Positions 24,081 to 34,076 of a DNA stretch of 64,000 nucleotides are shown piece by piece (the stretch's first letter is position 1; each line of letters opens with the position of its first letter). This DNA comes from Streptococcus sp. 263_SSPC (GTDB taxonomy: Bacteria > Bacillota > Bacilli > Lactobacillales > Aerococcaceae). Location of the stretch: the NCBI RefSeq assembly GCF_001071995.1, contig NZ_JVNU01000021.1, positions 1 to 64,000 of the forward strand, written 5' to 3'. Under the pieces are notes generated by a model. The model did not search any database and was not told the origin of the DNA. It saw only the letters and a program-made list of their open reading frames with translations. The position numbers and the translations under genes are program-made.

Positions 24081-25058
24081 TTATCCTAAGAGTCTAAAAT
24101 CCACTTTCAATCCTAAGTTGTATTCTTCGTTTAAATATTCCACAAGATCTTTGAGACGTAATAATTGTCTTCTAAAGAGAATCGAGTCGTATTTCTTATT
24201 TGCATATTCAAACCGTAAATGAACCCTCATGCCGCCTTTTCGTCTGTTCTCAAATACGAGGTAAGACTTGCTGACTTCTGATAAGTCGATGACAGTAAAG
24301 TTAATGTCGTAGCTCACAAGAATCCCTTCCATCACAAGGATTTTGAGTTTCGGATCGACATATTCTGCATCATCCAATAACTGCTTCATATTGTTCGCAT
24401 AATCAGGGAAGTACGCATCAAAACGTGCATATTGCGCCTTCAAGCGACGCGTTTGATAAATTTGGAACCCAATAAGTCCAAGAACGATTGCAAGCATGAC
24501 AAACGTTAATGCCAAATCTCCCCATTGATCTTGAGAAGTGGTCAACTTCAAGATTCTGGATTCATCGATTTTCGTCTTAGTATTTTCTGAATACAGCGGG
24601 CTCTCTTTATATTTCTTGTAAAAAGCATCTTTCATCTCAGGCGTCACATTCACCTTGACGTTTGACCCTTTCCCTTTTCTTTGCTCTGGCGTTACACGCA
24701 CACTCAAATAAAGATTAGATGCTTCGAGTGCATTCTCTGCGTTTCCGGCAGCTTTCTTTGCTTCTAAAACATTGCTCAATTCATCTGATTTTGCCTCGAA
24801 AACCGCAACACCTCGCTCATGTTTCACCAAATAATAGTTGTGTCCATTTAACACTAGCGGTTCTGGGTCAATATCCATTACCTTAATCGCTACTGACGAA
24901 CCCTTATCTGTTACGTAGTAAACTTCATTGGCTTTGTATAAGTCTTCTGCGCTCTGAAACGATTTGAACCCAGCACGTGCTATAATCACCATCACTACAG
25001 CCATTATCGCTACTACAACCCATATCGGACCTGTTCTTCTTCCATACCCTTTATGCAT
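24081..25058 (-). CDS. two-helix membrane protein of unknown family, array member 3
   Basis: 325 aa. MHKGYGRRT at the N-terminus, TM1 about 11-31, extracellular VAIKVMDIDPEPL and YYLVKHERGV, a basic EQRKGKGSNVKVNVTPEMK stretch also seen in member 5, TM2 about 180-200, and the cytoplasmic segments ARFDAYFPDYANNMKQLLDD and LVMEGILVSYDINFTVIDL. Same layout as the flanking paralogues. No enzymatic motif is visible. Confidence 0.75.
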   Translation of the reverse strand: MHKGYGRRTGPIWVVVAIMAVVMVIIARAGFKSFQSAEDLYKANEVYYVTDKGSSVAIKVMDIDPEPLVLNGHNYYLVKHERGVAVFEAKSDELSNVLEAKKAAGNAENALEASNLYLSVRVTPEQRKGKGSNVKVNVTPEMKDAFYKKYKESPLYSENTKTKIDESRILKLTTSQDQWGDLALTFVMLAIVLGLIGFQIYQTRRLKAQYARFDAYFPDYANNMKQLLDDAEYVDPKLKILVMEGILVSYDINFTVIDLSEVSKSYLVFENRRKGGMRVHLRFEYANKKYDSILFRRQLLRLKDLVEYLNEEYNLGLKVDFRLLG

Positions 25059-25115
25059 TTTGACCCCTGCTTTCTATTGAATTTTTTGACTCATCTTCAT
25101 TAAACCGCATACCCA

Positions 25116-26084
25116 TTACCATTGAAACGGTATCGATATTTTGGTCCCTTCTTTTTCATTCAAATACTCCACTAATTGGCGAACGTTTTCTGGACGATTC
25201 TTCAATTGAATGGTGACTTTCTTATTCCCGCCAAATGCAATATCAATGGCATAAGTGACACTGCTTTTTACCTTTTGGCGACGAACTTCAACATTTCGTA
25301 CTTCCCGCAGCTTAATCACTCTAAAATCGTTATTATAGCAAACGAACTTGTGGTCCTTCACTAGTACTTTTAGCTTAGGATCAATAAAATCCGCATCCAT
25401 TGGTAAAGCCTTCATATTTTGGGCGTATAGCGGAAACTCTTTATCAAACACCTCGTATTCTTCCCTCGATGTACGCACTCGTCTATACGCAATGTAGAAG
25501 GAGACTAACGCTAATAGAAATACAAAAAGTGTAAACCCCGTCTCCAACAATCGATTTATAAATGATGTCAAAGTTAAATAATGAAGGAAGTCCAGCGGTA
25601 GAGAGTCCCCGACCGGTAAGAGAGTTCCCTTCTTATATTGGGTCGCAAAGTCTTCCAGCAATACTGCTGGTATATGAACGGTAGTACTTCCTCTACGTCC
25701 TTTTGTCACTGCTGGCGTTACACGAACATTTAAATAAATATTGGCTTCTTTTAAAGGCTCCCAGCCCTCTGGATTCTCTTTCTTCAAGTCGAGTAATTGT
25801 TGAATGTCTTTGGCAGATGCTTGAAGCGGCGTAACCCCATTTTCATGCTTCACTAAGTAATATTCTTTTCCATCGTAAGTGAGGGCCTCTGAGTCTATAT
25901 CCAACACCCGAATCGCAACAGAAGTTCCTGCATCATTCAAATGATAAATATCTCCTGCCTTATAGAGCGACTCTCCTCCTATGTATCCTTTCACGGTTCC
26001 AGAGAAAAAGAAAATCCCTAACAGAATCCAAATTAGAGCGGAACCCCAGAGAAAGATTGTTCTTCGCACGTACCCTTTATGCAC
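25116..26084 (-). CDS. two-helix membrane protein of unknown family, array member 2
   Basis: 322 aa, GTG start. MHKGYVRRT, TM1 about 10-30, extracellular VAIRVLDIDSEAL and YYLVKHENGV, TM2 about 175-196, cytoplasmic VFDKEFPLYAQNMKALPMDADF and LVKDHKFVCYNNDFRVIKL. The gap of 57 nt to member 3 is the largest in the array. Function unknown. Confidence 0.75.
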   Translation of the reverse strand: MHKGYVRRTIFLWGSALIWILLGIFFFSGTVKGYIGGESLYKAGDIYHLNDAGTSVAIRVLDIDSEALTYDGKEYYLVKHENGVTPLQASAKDIQQLLDLKKENPEGWEPLKEANIYLNVRVTPAVTKGRRGSTTVHIPAVLLEDFATQYKKGTLLPVGDSLPLDFLHYLTLTSFINRLLETGFTLFVFLLALVSFYIAYRRVRTSREEYEVFDKEFPLYAQNMKALPMDADFIDPKLKVLVKDHKFVCYNNDFRVIKLREVRNVEVRRQKVKSSVTYAIDIAFGGNKKVTIQLKNRPENVRQLVEYLNEKEGTKISIPFQW

Positions 26085-26093
26085 CTTTATTTC

Positions 26094-26687
26094 CTACTTT
26101 CTATTGCTATTTTTCCAATCGTCCCTAATCTTAACTGGGACGAAGTAATTCACTTTTCGAACGAGACGATACTTTTCTTCTAGCGTCTTTCCATACGTAT
26201 TTGGAACAAAGGAACGTCTTCTTGTCTTAAACATAAACTTGATTCCATAATACACACGGCGACCTGTACTCGTACGGTATAGATGAATTTCTTTTAATTC
26301 TTTTAGCGGAATCACTGTAAAATGACTTCCGTAAAAGATGAGTACTTCTTTTACGATCATCGCTTCGAATTTTTCATCGACATAGTCTGCTTTTTCTTTA
26401 AAATCTATTTGTTCCCATTCGTTATTCGGGAAGAGCGCATCTAATTTCTTAAATGCGAAATAATATTTCACCGATAATCCGATGACTTGCCCTAGCATCA
26501 GGAGAACGATTGCGACCATCGCTAGTTGGAATAAGAGGATTGGATGTGTCCAAACATCGACATCTTGGTAAAAATTAAATTGTTCAAACGTTTTAAAATC
26601 AAGCATTAGAGCTATTGCCAAGAGTACGATGCTCCCTGCAAATAACAATAAATAACCTTTCATTCGAGCAAAAATTCGTTTACACAT
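26094..26687 (-). CDS. short array member 1, membrane plus cytoplasmic domain only
   Basis: 197 aa. It lacks the extracellular domain of its neighbours: two hydrophobic helices (about 11-28 and 50-72) are separated by only about 20 residues, followed by the shared cytoplasmic domain (LDALFPNNEWEQIDFKEKADYVDEK, shown by its FP and DY spacing, then EVLIFYGSHFTVIPL). It is the first gene of the array, after the only promoter I can see. Either a truncated paralogue or the ancestral short form. Function unknown. Confidence 0.7.
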   Translation of the reverse strand: MCKRIFARMKGYLLLFAGSIVLLAIALMLDFKTFEQFNFYQDVDVWTHPILLFQLAMVAIVLLMLGQVIGLSVKYYFAFKKLDALFPNNEWEQIDFKEKADYVDEKFEAMIVKEVLIFYGSHFTVIPLKELKEIHLYRTSTGRRVYYGIKFMFKTRRRSFVPNTYGKTLEEKYRLVRKVNYFVPVKIRDDWKNSNRK

Positions 26688-26715
26688 CTATACACCTCGT
26701 CTGTATTATGTATGT

Positions 26716-26744
26716 ATTATACTAAGTTTTTCTTTATTTGTATA
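26716..26744 (-). promoter_or_regulatory. promoter of the membrane-paralogue array
   Basis: TATACA (26739-26744), 17 nt, perfect TATAAT (26716-26721) on the minus strand. Confidence 0.6.
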
Positions 26745-26765
26745 GCTTTAACAGCTGAAAACACA

Positions 26766-26803
26766 AAAAGAGTGAGAAGAAATGGAATCCCCTCTTCTCA
26801 CTC
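26766..26803 (-). terminator. hslO terminator
   Basis: An 11-bp stem (26770-26780 with 26793-26803) and T-run on the minus strand. Confidence 0.88.
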
Positions 26804-26819
26804 TCTTACACCTTAATGA

Positions 26820-27722
26820 TTAAGCGTCTGCCTCTTCGCGTTTCGCTTTAATTTCATCGATTAAGCCTTGTAATTCTGCTTCGTCGAAATGATATTTTTC
26901 ACCACAGAAATGACACACAACTTCTGCGCCGTGGTCTTCGTCAATCAAGTGTTGTAAGTCATCTACGCCAATCGACATTAACCCTGCGCTGAAACGTTCA
27001 CGCGTGCAGCCACAATGGAATTTCACAGGCATTTCTTCTAACTCACGAATATTTTCCGAACCTAATAATCGATTTAAAATATCGCGTGGTTGTTCTTGTT
27101 GGTCAATCAATTTTGAAACCATTGGAATTTCGCTAATACGACGTTCGATTTCTGAAATCGTCGCTTCGCTTGCCCCTGGTAATAATTGAATCATAAATCC
27201 ACCTGCTGCACGAACAGTTTCGTCTGGATTCACAAGAACCGACACCCCGACAGCCCCATTAATTTGTTCAGAGACTGCTAAGTAATACGTGAAGTCCATT
27301 CCGAGTTCTCCATCCACGATTGGTACTTGACCAGAGAATGGTTCTCTCATGTTTAAGTCTTTGATGACCGTAATCGTTCCGTTTGTTCCAACAACACCAC
27401 GGACATCTAATTTTCCTTTGTCGTTTAACTCAAGGCTTACATGAGGATTTGTGATATAACCACGCATTTCCCCACGACCATTCGCATCGGCCATAATTTT
27501 CCCACCAGGGCCATCCCCGTTCACTTGAACCGTGATGCGTTCGTCGCCTTTTAAGCTACTTGCTAATAATTGTGTTCCGATGATTGTACGACCAAGTGCT
27601 GCTGTTGCAGAACTCCAAGTGTCGTGTCTGCGTTGCGCTTCGGCGATTGCATCTGTGGCAACCATAGCAACAGCTTTGACCTCATCATTGAACGCTAATA
27701 CTTTTAATAATGAATCTGCCAT
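26820..27722 (-). CDS. hslO: redox-regulated chaperone Hsp33
   Basis: 300-aa cytoplasmic holdase activated by oxidation and unfolding. The C-terminal zinc centre is intact: CGC (residues about 240-242) and CHFC (about 273-276), four cysteines as in the family. The N-terminal domain has the TTVQVNGDGPGGKI-like segment (ITVQVNGDGPGGKIMAD). GGAGAG lies 6 nt before the ATG. It lies after ftsH, the standard position in Lactobacillales, separated by a terminator. Confidence 0.95.
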   Translation of the reverse strand: MADSLLKVLAFNDEVKAVAMVATDAIAEAQRRHDTWSSATAALGRTIIGTQLLASSLKGDERITVQVNGDGPGGKIMADANGRGEMRGYITNPHVSLELNDKGKLDVRGVVGTNGTITVIKDLNMREPFSGQVPIVDGELGMDFTYYLAVSEQINGAVGVSVLVNPDETVRAAGGFMIQLLPGASEATISEIERRISEIPMVSKLIDQQEQPRDILNRLLGSENIRELEEMPVKFHCGCTRERFSAGLMSIGVDDLQHLIDEDHGAEVVCHFCGEKYHFDEAELQGLIDEIKAKREEADA

Positions 27723-27742
27723 TTGTCTCTCCTTTTTTAAAG

Positions 27743-27772
27743 GAAAAGAGCTGTGACAACAGCCTCAGCTCT
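27743..27772 (-). terminator. ftsH terminator
   Basis: A 7-bp stem AGAGCTG/CAGCTCT (27747-27753 with 27766-27772) and a T-rich tail on the minus strand, between ftsH and hslO. Confidence 0.7.
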
Positions 27773-27785
27773 CCTACCCTTTGTG

Positions 27786-29891
27786 TTATTCGTTTTCTGT
27801 TGGTCCTTCAAATTCGCTTGGAGCCTCAGTAACATCTGCTACTTCGACTTCTTCATGTTCTTCTGGAACCTCTTTGCCTTCAGCTTGTTCCGCATCGCGT
27901 TTTGCTAAGGCTTTTTTCGTTTCTTCAAAACTTGCCGCTTCTGTTTCGCTAGGATATTCATCTTCCGCGATTGGAGCTGGCATTTCACCTGTTTCGAAAA
28001 GTGATTTAATTGTACGTTCGTCTAATGTTTCTAATTCTAGAAGTTTTTGAGCAATTAATTCTAATTGGTCTTTATGTTCTTCAAGAATTTGAAGTGCTTT
28101 TTCATGCGCTTCTTTCATGATACGACGTACTGCATTGTCGATTTCAAAGGCCACTTGATCTGAGTAACCTTTTGTTTGACCATAGTCACGTCCGATAAAT
28201 ACTTGATGATTTCCTTCGTATTGAACAGTTCCTAATTCGTCCACCATTCCGTACTCTGTAATCATGCTACGAACGATACCTGTTGCTTGTTCAAAGTCGT
28301 TAGAGGCTCCTGTAGTCTTCACACCAAAGATAAATTCTTCAGCAGCACGACCACCAAGAAGTCCAACTACTTGTTCAAACAATTCTTCTTTTGTCATTAA
28401 GAAACGATCTTCTTTTGGAAGCATAATCGCATATCCGCCAGCGCGTCCACGAGGGACAATCGTTACTTTATGAACCACACGCGCATCGCTTAAGACCATA
28501 CCAACAATTGTATGACCTGCTTCGTGGTAAGCCACCATTTCGCGTTCTTTCTTGCTGATTGCACGGTCTCTCTTAGCCGGACCAGCAATCACACGGTCAT
28601 GTGCTTCATCCACGTCTAATGCGTCGATAGCAGTTTTATCACGACGAGCCGCTACTAAAGCTGCTTCGTTTAATAAGTTTTCAAGTTCAGCCCCAGAGAA
28701 TCCTGGAGTTTGTTGCGCAATTACTTTTAAGTCCACGTCTTTTGCAAGTTTCTTGTTACGAGCGTGTACTTTCAGAATCGCTTCACGGCCTTTCACGTCT
28801 GGACGACCTACTAAGATTTGACGGTCAAAACGTCCTGGACGAAGTAAGGCTGGGTCAAGTACGTCTGAACGGTTTGTTGCGGCAATCACGATGATTCCCT
28901 CAGTTCCTTCGAACCCGTCCATTTCAACTAGTAATTGGTTTAATGTTTGTTCACGTTCGTCGTGTCCGCCGCCCATTCCGGCACCACGTTGACGACCAAC
29001 TGCATCGATTTCGTCGATAAAGATAATTGCTGGAGCGTTTTTCTTCGCGTTTTCGAATAAGTCACGAACACGGCTTGCCCCAACCCCTACGAACATTTCT
29101 ACGAATTCAGAACCTGAAATCGAGAAGAATGGTACGTTTGCTTCACCGGCAACGGCTTTCGCAAGAAGGGTTTTACCTGTCCCTGGAGGGCCCTCAAGAA
29201 GTACCCCTGCAGGAATACGAGCACCAAGCGCTGTAAATTTACGTGGGTCTTTTAAGAATTCAACTACTTCCACAAGCTCTTGTTTTTCTTCTTCAGCACC
29301 GGCTACATCAGAGAAGCGTACTTTTACGTTTTGTTTCTTCTGATTTGTTGCACGGCTCTTACCGAAGTTCATTGGATTGTTACGTCCGCCTTGGCCACCT
29401 TGGCTCATAAACATTGTATAGAGTAAGAACCCTAATATGCCAAGTGGTAATATGACTTGTAATAATACAGAAATCCATACGCCTGTTGAACTTTCTGGTA
29501 AAGTTTCAACCTTTGTATTTTTAGCTTGAGCCGCTTCATTGATTTCTTTAATCGTTGAGTCGTTTGGTAAGACCGTTGTTTTGAAGTTTGTGCTCTTTGT
29601 TGTACGGTTATCAAAAATAGATAAGCCATTTTGGTTTTTAGCTTCTTCTGTTGTTTGCTCTTTCGGATTTGTATATTCCCCAGTAATGGTATATACAGAA
29701 TTCGAATATTGCATCTTAATATCTTTGATTTCGCCACTTTTCAGACTTTGCATAAATTCTGTGTATGAAATATCCGCTGTAGGACCTTTTTGATCCCCAT
29801 TAAACATTCCAACAAAAATGACAATAGCACCGAAAATCAAGATATATAGTAAGCTAGATCTGAATATTGATCGATTGTTATTATTATTCAT
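27786..29891 (-). CDS. ftsH: ATP-dependent membrane zinc metalloprotease FtsH
   Basis: 701-aa hexameric membrane protease for quality control and regulated proteolysis. TM1 about 12-29, extracellular domain, TM2 about 138-161, AAA+ domain with Walker A GPPGTGKT (234-241), Walker [10 protein letters not shown] and the second region of homology, then the M41 protease with zinc motif HEAGH (456-460). The C-terminal tail after about 640 is acidic and low-complexity, as in related lactobacilli. GGGGAGG precedes the ATG. Confidence 0.97.
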   Translation of the reverse strand: MNNNNNRSIFRSSLLYILIFGAIVIFVGMFNGDQKGPTADISYTEFMQSLKSGEIKDIKMQYSNSVYTITGEYTNPKEQTTEEAKNQNGLSIFDNRTTKSTNFKTTVLPNDSTIKEINEAAQAKNTKVETLPESSTGVWISVLLQVILPLGILGFLLYTMFMSQGGQGGRNNPMNFGKSRATNQKKQNVKVRFSDVAGAEEEKQELVEVVEFLKDPRKFTALGARIPAGVLLEGPPGTGKTLLAKAVAGEANVPFFSISGSEFVEMFVGVGASRVRDLFENAKKNAPAIIFIDEIDAVGRQRGAGMGGGHDEREQTLNQLLVEMDGFEGTEGIIVIAATNRSDVLDPALLRPGRFDRQILVGRPDVKGREAILKVHARNKKLAKDVDLKVIAQQTPGFSGAELENLLNEAALVAARRDKTAIDALDVDEAHDRVIAGPAKRDRAISKKEREMVAYHEAGHTIVGMVLSDARVVHKVTIVPRGRAGGYAIMLPKEDRFLMTKEELFEQVVGLLGGRAAEEFIFGVKTTGASNDFEQATGIVRSMITEYGMVDELGTVQYEGNHQVFIGRDYGQTKGYSDQVAFEIDNAVRRIMKEAHEKALQILEEHKDQLELIAQKLLELETLDERTIKSLFETGEMPAPIAEDEYPSETEAASFEETKKALAKRDAEQAEGKEVPEEHEEVEVADVTEAPSEFEGPTENE

Positions 29892-29918
29892 TTTGCCTCC
29901 CCATCTTCTTATAAAAGA

Positions 29919-29947
29919 AGAACGATAGTTTACTTCACTACCGTTCT
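29919..29947 (-). terminator. hairpin between hpt and ftsH
   Basis: A 10-bp stem (29919-29928 with 29938-29947) is followed on the minus strand by a T-rich stretch. It may terminate hpt transcripts or attenuate ftsH. A TATGAT overlaps its 5' side (29947-29952), so an ftsH promoter may be combined with it. Confidence 0.55.
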
Positions 29948-29992
29948 ATCATAACATATTTGACTTTTATTGACGAATAGTTTAACTCTTTC

Positions 29993-30535
29993 TTAATCTT
30001 CATAGAATTCTGGTTTTAAAACACCGATACATGGTAAGTTGCGGTAGAATTGTTTGAAGTCTAATCCGTATCCTACAACAAATTTATTAGGAACTTGAAC
30101 CCCAACGTAATCTGCTTCGATGGCTTCTTCACGACGTTCTGGTTTGTCTAATAAAGTCACCACTTTTACACTTGCTGCTTGGCGGTGTTTTAATAATTCA
30201 ACCACGTGTTTTAAAGTACGGCCTGTATCGATAATATCTTCCACAATAATCACGTGACGATCTTTAACACTTTGACCTAGGTCTTTTAAGATACGTACTT
30301 CGCCGCTTGATTCAAATTCATTTCCATAACTAGATACATCCATGAAATCAATTTCTAAGTTGCAGTCCATTGCGCGAACTAAATCTGCCATAAAGAAAAT
30401 AGCACCCTTAAGAATACAAATGACTAACGGATCTTTACCGCGATAATCTTCCGCTAACGTAGCACCTAATTTCTTGATTGTTTCTTGTAATTGTTCTTCT
30501 GATACTAAAATTTCTGACATATCATTTTTTAACAT
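29993..30535 (-). CDS. hpt: hypoxanthine phosphoribosyltransferase
   Basis: 180-aa purine salvage enzyme converting hypoxanthine or guanine with PRPP to IMP or GMP. The PRPP-binding motif [14 protein letters not shown] (about 95-108) and the [12 protein letters not shown] loop are present. The ATG at 30535 follows GAGGTG by 5 nt and overlaps the 3' end of tilS by 14 nt, the usual tilS-hpt coupling in Firmicutes. Confidence 0.96.
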   Translation of the reverse strand: MLKNDMSEILVSEEQLQETIKKLGATLAEDYRGKDPLVICILKGAIFFMADLVRAMDCNLEIDFMDVSSYGNEFESSGEVRILKDLGQSVKDRHVIIVEDIIDTGRTLKHVVELLKHRQAASVKVVTLLDKPERREEAIEADYVGVQVPNKFVVGYGLDFKQFYRNLPCIGVLKPEFYED

Positions 30536-31895
30536 GTGTGCACCTCGTTTTGTTTTCGTAAGATAGAATCATTTTACCAGTTTCCTCTTCAAAGAACAAC
30601 GGTTGAGCATAGCGATATCCCAAAATTGCGCGAATTTTTTTCGAGGCGTCCTCCAACACCCATATTTCCTTGCGTTCTTCTAGTGGAATCTTCGAATTGA
30701 TAAACCATCTTGAGAGTTTTTGATGCTTGGTTTCACCTGCATCTAGCGCGATTATGTCTCCTGGTTTTGCATGACGAATCGTCAGCGGGAAGTCCTTTGG
30801 ATAGACAGGAATGGTAAACTCGGAAGCTGTCTTTCCTGTAGTGAGCAAGATTTGTTCATCTTCGTTTGGACGAATTAAGGTATCTTCCGGTTTTTCCAAT
30901 ACATATTCGATATTTGGAACGACTTTTTGACGTCCCTTTTCAAACGAACATTCCTCGTAACGCTTCTTGAACTTCCAGCCATTTGGGAGGTCCAGCGTGA
31001 GTTGTGCCTTGTCGGAACCAACCTTTTCTAAGATTTGCTCCATCTGCACCACAGAAATCGTCGTATCCATTTGCATCAGTACTTGTTGCAAGAGTAGTCG
31101 TTGCATTTCGATTGGTTCTTTGAGGAAGGCTTCCCGATGGAATGTGACTTTCTTCTTCCCTCTTTGGAAAAGCTGTTCTTGTTTTTCTTCTAGGATGGGC
31201 ATCAAGCACGCTACAGCATCCGCAATCATCTGCGCACTCTTTTGGAAGTGGCTTCCGACATTTGGATTTTCCTCTTTTAAAAATGGGATGACATGATGAC
31301 GATATCTGTTTCTTGTATAGTCATCTGATTCATTCGATTCATCTTCTAAATAAGGAACGTCATATTTCTTAGCTTCTTGATAGAGTTCTTTTTTCTCATA
31401 AGATAAGAACGGGCGTAAAATGTTCAACTCTTTTACGTAACGTTTTTCCTTCATCCCAGAAAGACCTTCCAGCGTACTTCCACGTGACCATTTCATTAAA
31501 ACAGTCTCCAATTGGTCATCTTGGTGATGCGCCAATACTAAATAGTCAGCTTCATGCTTTTTTGTCACCTCGCGGAAGAAATCATACCTGAAATCACGCA
31601 ACGATTTCTCAGAAGTCGTCTCTCCCTCTACTTCGTGCCAATGCCTTGTCTCGATTGAAATTTGATGAAGCTTGCAAAAACGATGAACTAGTTGTTCCTC
31701 GTCTTCTGCTTGGGCTCTCAGACCATAATTTACATGGGCCACTACGAGTCGATCTTTGGCATCGTCTCCAAAAAGAGTGATCATCGCATTCAAAAGAACC
31801 ATCGAATCGACGCCCCCGGATACGGCAAGCACATATTTTTTCTCAGTATAGTTTTCTACATTTCTTCTAAAAAACGCTGTTAATTGATGTTGCAT
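30522..31895 (-). CDS. tilS: tRNA(Ile)-lysidine synthase TilS
   Basis: 457-aa enzyme that changes C34 of tRNA-Ile (CAU) to lysidine using ATP and lysine. The N-terminal PP-loop motif SGGVDSM lies near residues 26-32 and [14 protein letters not shown] near 127. The C-terminal substrate-binding domain is present, so the protein is full length. The frame is open to 31937 but AAAGGAGAGG precedes the ATG at 31895. It overlaps hpt by 14 nt. Confidence 0.95.
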   Translation of the reverse strand: MQHQLTAFFRRNVENYTEKKYVLAVSGGVDSMVLLNAMITLFGDDAKDRLVVAHVNYGLRAQAEDEEQLVHRFCKLHQISIETRHWHEVEGETTSEKSLRDFRYDFFREVTKKHEADYLVLAHHQDDQLETVLMKWSRGSTLEGLSGMKEKRYVKELNILRPFLSYEKKELYQEAKKYDVPYLEDESNESDDYTRNRYRHHVIPFLKEENPNVGSHFQKSAQMIADAVACLMPILEEKQEQLFQRGKKKVTFHREAFLKEPIEMQRLLLQQVLMQMDTTISVVQMEQILEKVGSDKAQLTLDLPNGWKFKKRYEECSFEKGRQKVVPNIEYVLEKPEDTLIRPNEDEQILLTTGKTASEFTIPVYPKDFPLTIRHAKPGDIIALDAGETKHQKLSRWFINSKIPLEERKEIWVLEDASKKIRAILGYRYAQPLFFEEETGKMILSYENKTRCTHVKK

Positions 31896-31912
31896 TAGCC
31901 TCTCCTTTCTGT

Positions 31913-31948
31913 CAAAAAAATCTCCTCCAGTTTTCACCAGAAGAGATT
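31913..31948 (-). terminator. terminator-like hairpin between yabR and tilS
   Basis: Stem 31919-31928 with 31940-31948 and a 7-nt T-run on the minus strand. It may reduce transcription into tilS. Confidence 0.7.
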
Positions 31949-31958
31949 GATGGTTTCA

Positions 31959-32450
31959 TTATGAACGGCGACCGCCACGGCCCCCACGTTTCCCTTCAGT
32001 GTTACGTTTCAATGAAGTTAAACGGTCTTCAGAGTCTTTCAAGAAGGAACTCATTAGAGAATCGAAATCTGTTGCTTTTGCTTGCGAAGGAGATTTCTTT
32101 TCGTATGGAGCTGAAGTTCTGCTAGCAGAGTGATTTTTCTTAAAGTCTTGAGAGTCATTACGCGGTGTGAAAGGTTTCTTTGCACGTGGTTTGTCCGCTG
32201 AATCTTCTTTTGGTTTATTAACGGCACGACGAATTGAAAGGCTAATTTTGCCATCATCCGCAATCGTCATGACTTTCACTTTAACCTCGTCTCCAACTTT
32301 TAAAACTTCTTTGATATCTTGAATGTATGAATCAGACACCTCGCTGATGTGAACAAGACCTGTCTTACGATCTCCTAAATCCACAAAAACTCCAAAATTT
32401 GTAATTCCAGTAACTTTACCAGGGATTACGTTTCCTACTTCTATTGACAT
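31959..32450 (-). CDS. yabR: S1-domain RNA-binding protein YabR
   Basis: 163 aa. Residues 1-72 form one S1 OB-fold (GNVIPGKVTGITNFGVFVDL, GLVHISEVSD, KISLSIRR). The rest is a basic, disordered tail rich in K, S and R ending in GGRGGRR, likely to bind RNA non-specifically. The general stress protein 13/YabR family is linked to ribosomes in Bacillus. The position between divIC and tilS is conserved in Firmicutes. Confidence 0.9.
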   Translation of the reverse strand: MSIEVGNVIPGKVTGITNFGVFVDLGDRKTGLVHISEVSDSYIQDIKEVLKVGDEVKVKVMTIADDGKISLSIRRAVNKPKEDSADKPRAKKPFTPRNDSQDFKKNHSASRTSAPYEKKSPSQAKATDFDSLMSSFLKDSEDRLTSLKRNTEGKRGGRGGRRS

Positions 32451-32518
32451 ATAAAAAGCGTTCCTCCTTCATTATTCCCTTTTCGATACACGCTTGACGT
32501 ATCAAAAAGATTCATTGC

Positions 32519-32965
32519 CTAACGGTTTTGAGTCGTCACCTTAACAACAGTTTCCCCTTGTTCGACTTCTTCTTTTGCTTGTTGTGCTTTATGCTCTGCA
32601 GTGTCATTTGGCGTACTGAAGATGATTTCTCCAGTTTTGCTTAAATAATATTCACTACGTGCTAACTTCGCGATATATTCATCGCTTTGAAGAAGTTCCA
32701 CTTGCTGTGTTAACGATTCTTTTTGCTTTTCAGCAACTTCTTTTTCAGCCTTTGCTTGTGCAATTTTTTGATCTAATTGATTTGCTTGGCTAAATTGGTT
32801 CCCAATCCCGACAATCATTGATCCCGAAATGGCAATCACACCGACTAAAATCAGTTTAGTCAATAGTGAGTGACTCTTGAAAACGGGAGTAGAAGGTTTT
32901 TTCTGTTTTAACTTGTTGTTCATTGAAATTACATTCGAATTTCTTTGTTGTGTTTCTTTCGTCAC
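32519..32965 (-). CDS. divIC: septum formation initiator DivIC (FtsB-like)
   Basis: 148-aa single-pass divisome protein. Basic cytoplasmic N-terminus, TM about 36-56, extracellular coiled coil (LDQKIAQAKAEKEVAEKQKE and onward, residues about 63-90) and the YIAKLARSEYYLSKTGEIIF motif of the family. It partners FtsL and DivIB. The start is GTG, 8 nt after AAGGAGA. A TGGACG-17-TATACT promoter lies upstream because the preceding mgtC is a separate unit. Confidence 0.9.
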   Translation of the reverse strand: MTKETQQRNSNVISMNNKLKQKKPSTPVFKSHSLLTKLILVGVIAISGSMIVGIGNQFSQANQLDQKIAQAKAEKEVAEKQKESLTQQVELLQSDEYIAKLARSEYYLSKTGEIIFSTPNDTAEHKAQQAKEEVEQGETVVKVTTQNR

Positions 32966-33124
32966 CTTAATTGTCTCCTTTTTTACTTATACAAACTGAG
33001 TATAACAAGAATGACGCTCATCGTCCATGGTTACACTAAGATTTTTTATAAATTTTTGTAAACTTATTTTGAACTCCCTTTTTTTGTCAAAAATTAACCC
33101 CGTCGAAAAAATCTAAAGACAAAA

Positions 33125-33311
33125 AATGATTCCGCAAAGACTAACGGATTCTATAATAACAGTAATGTGTTACGCATCGAATGTGAATTACGCGGAGTAG
33201 GGCTTGTACCTTACTCCGCGTTTGAAGCTTCGAAGGTGAGAGACATAAGGCTCGAACCGGTGCAACATTACAGTTATTATGAAGACATCCTTTAGGATAA
33301 GCGGAATCATT
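33125..33311 (-). ncRNA. structured 3'-UTR element, copy 2 (after mgtC)
   Basis: Outer stem 33125-33135 with 33301-33311 (11 bp perfect), then ATAATAAC 33153-33160 with 33273-33280, then GTAATGT 33162-33168 with 33265-33271. Head: P2 33191-33199 with 33212-33220; P3 TCGAA 33177-33181 with TTCGA 33229-33233; P4 around 33235-33257. It lies 19 nt after the mgtC stop and on the minus strand ends with a T6 run, so it doubles as an intrinsic terminator. Core sequence as in the copies at 14, 48 and 63 kb. Confidence 0.72.
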
Positions 33312-33330
33312 TGTTGTATATCTTTATTTT

Positions 33331-34038
33331 TTAGTTAACATCTTCGGTACGGAGTTTCACGCGTTTAATGACCACTTGATTTTCCGTTTCGCGAATGTAG
33401 TTTTTCAAGTTCTCGATAATGATTTCTTCGTCATTATGAATGCGAATCACGAGCTCATATTTTTCGCCATCGAGTTCGCGAGCTTCGACTTGAATCGATT
33501 GATAGTCTTCGAAGTGGCAGTAATTATAAATTGACTGCACGATGGTTGGGTCTGGAATTTCACAGTAAATATTTACTTGGCGTTGCTTCCCTTGTAAAAG
33601 AGGTTGGTATGCCAACTTTTGGACGATAACTATAATTGCGGCGCAGACAGAACCGAAGAACCAGAATCCTCCGCCAATCGCTAGTCCAATTCCGGCTGTG
33701 GCCCAAATTCCTGAAGCGGTGGTCAGTCCACTCACGCGTTTTTCACGCATGAAGATGATTCCCCCACCGATAAAGCTGATACCGCTGACTACTTGAGCAG
33801 CCACACGCGCTGTATCGTAATGCGGTGTATCAAGGAAGGCTTCTTTTGAAATAATCATCATTAAGCAAGAAGTGAGCGCCACAATCATGTGGGTTTTAAC
33901 CCCTGCTTGTTTATTTCTGGAGGTACGTTCGTAACCGATGGCAAGTCCACAAATACATGAAATTAAAATCGCCAAAAAGTGACGTAATTCCATCATTGCA
34001 TTAAATGGTTGAAAAAAATTAATTGCATTTAAATCCAC
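33331..34038 (-). CDS. MgtC/SapB-family membrane protein
   Basis: 235 aa. The N-terminal part has four to five helices with the family signature (ISCICGLAIGYERTSRNKQAG, shown here by its GxxxGxER pattern, then VKTHMIVALTSCLMM and GISFIGGGIIF). The C-terminal 80 residues form an ACT-like cytoplasmic domain. MgtC proteins are tied to survival at low magnesium and inside phagocytes. It has its own promoter and splits the otherwise conserved rqcP-divIC junction, so it was probably inserted into this block. It is followed by structured element copy 2. Confidence 0.9.
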   Translation of the reverse strand: MDLNAINFFQPFNAMMELRHFLAILISCICGLAIGYERTSRNKQAGVKTHMIVALTSCLMMIISKEAFLDTPHYDTARVAAQVVSGISFIGGGIIFMREKRVSGLTTASGIWATAGIGLAIGGGFWFFGSVCAAIIVIVQKLAYQPLLQGKQRQVNIYCEIPDPTIVQSIYNYCHFEDYQSIQVEARELDGEKYELVIRIHNDEEIIIENLKNYIRETENQVVIKRVKLRTEDVN

Positions 34039-34076
34039 GGTTTTCCCTCCTTATTTCTTTTAAAAAAGTACTATTT

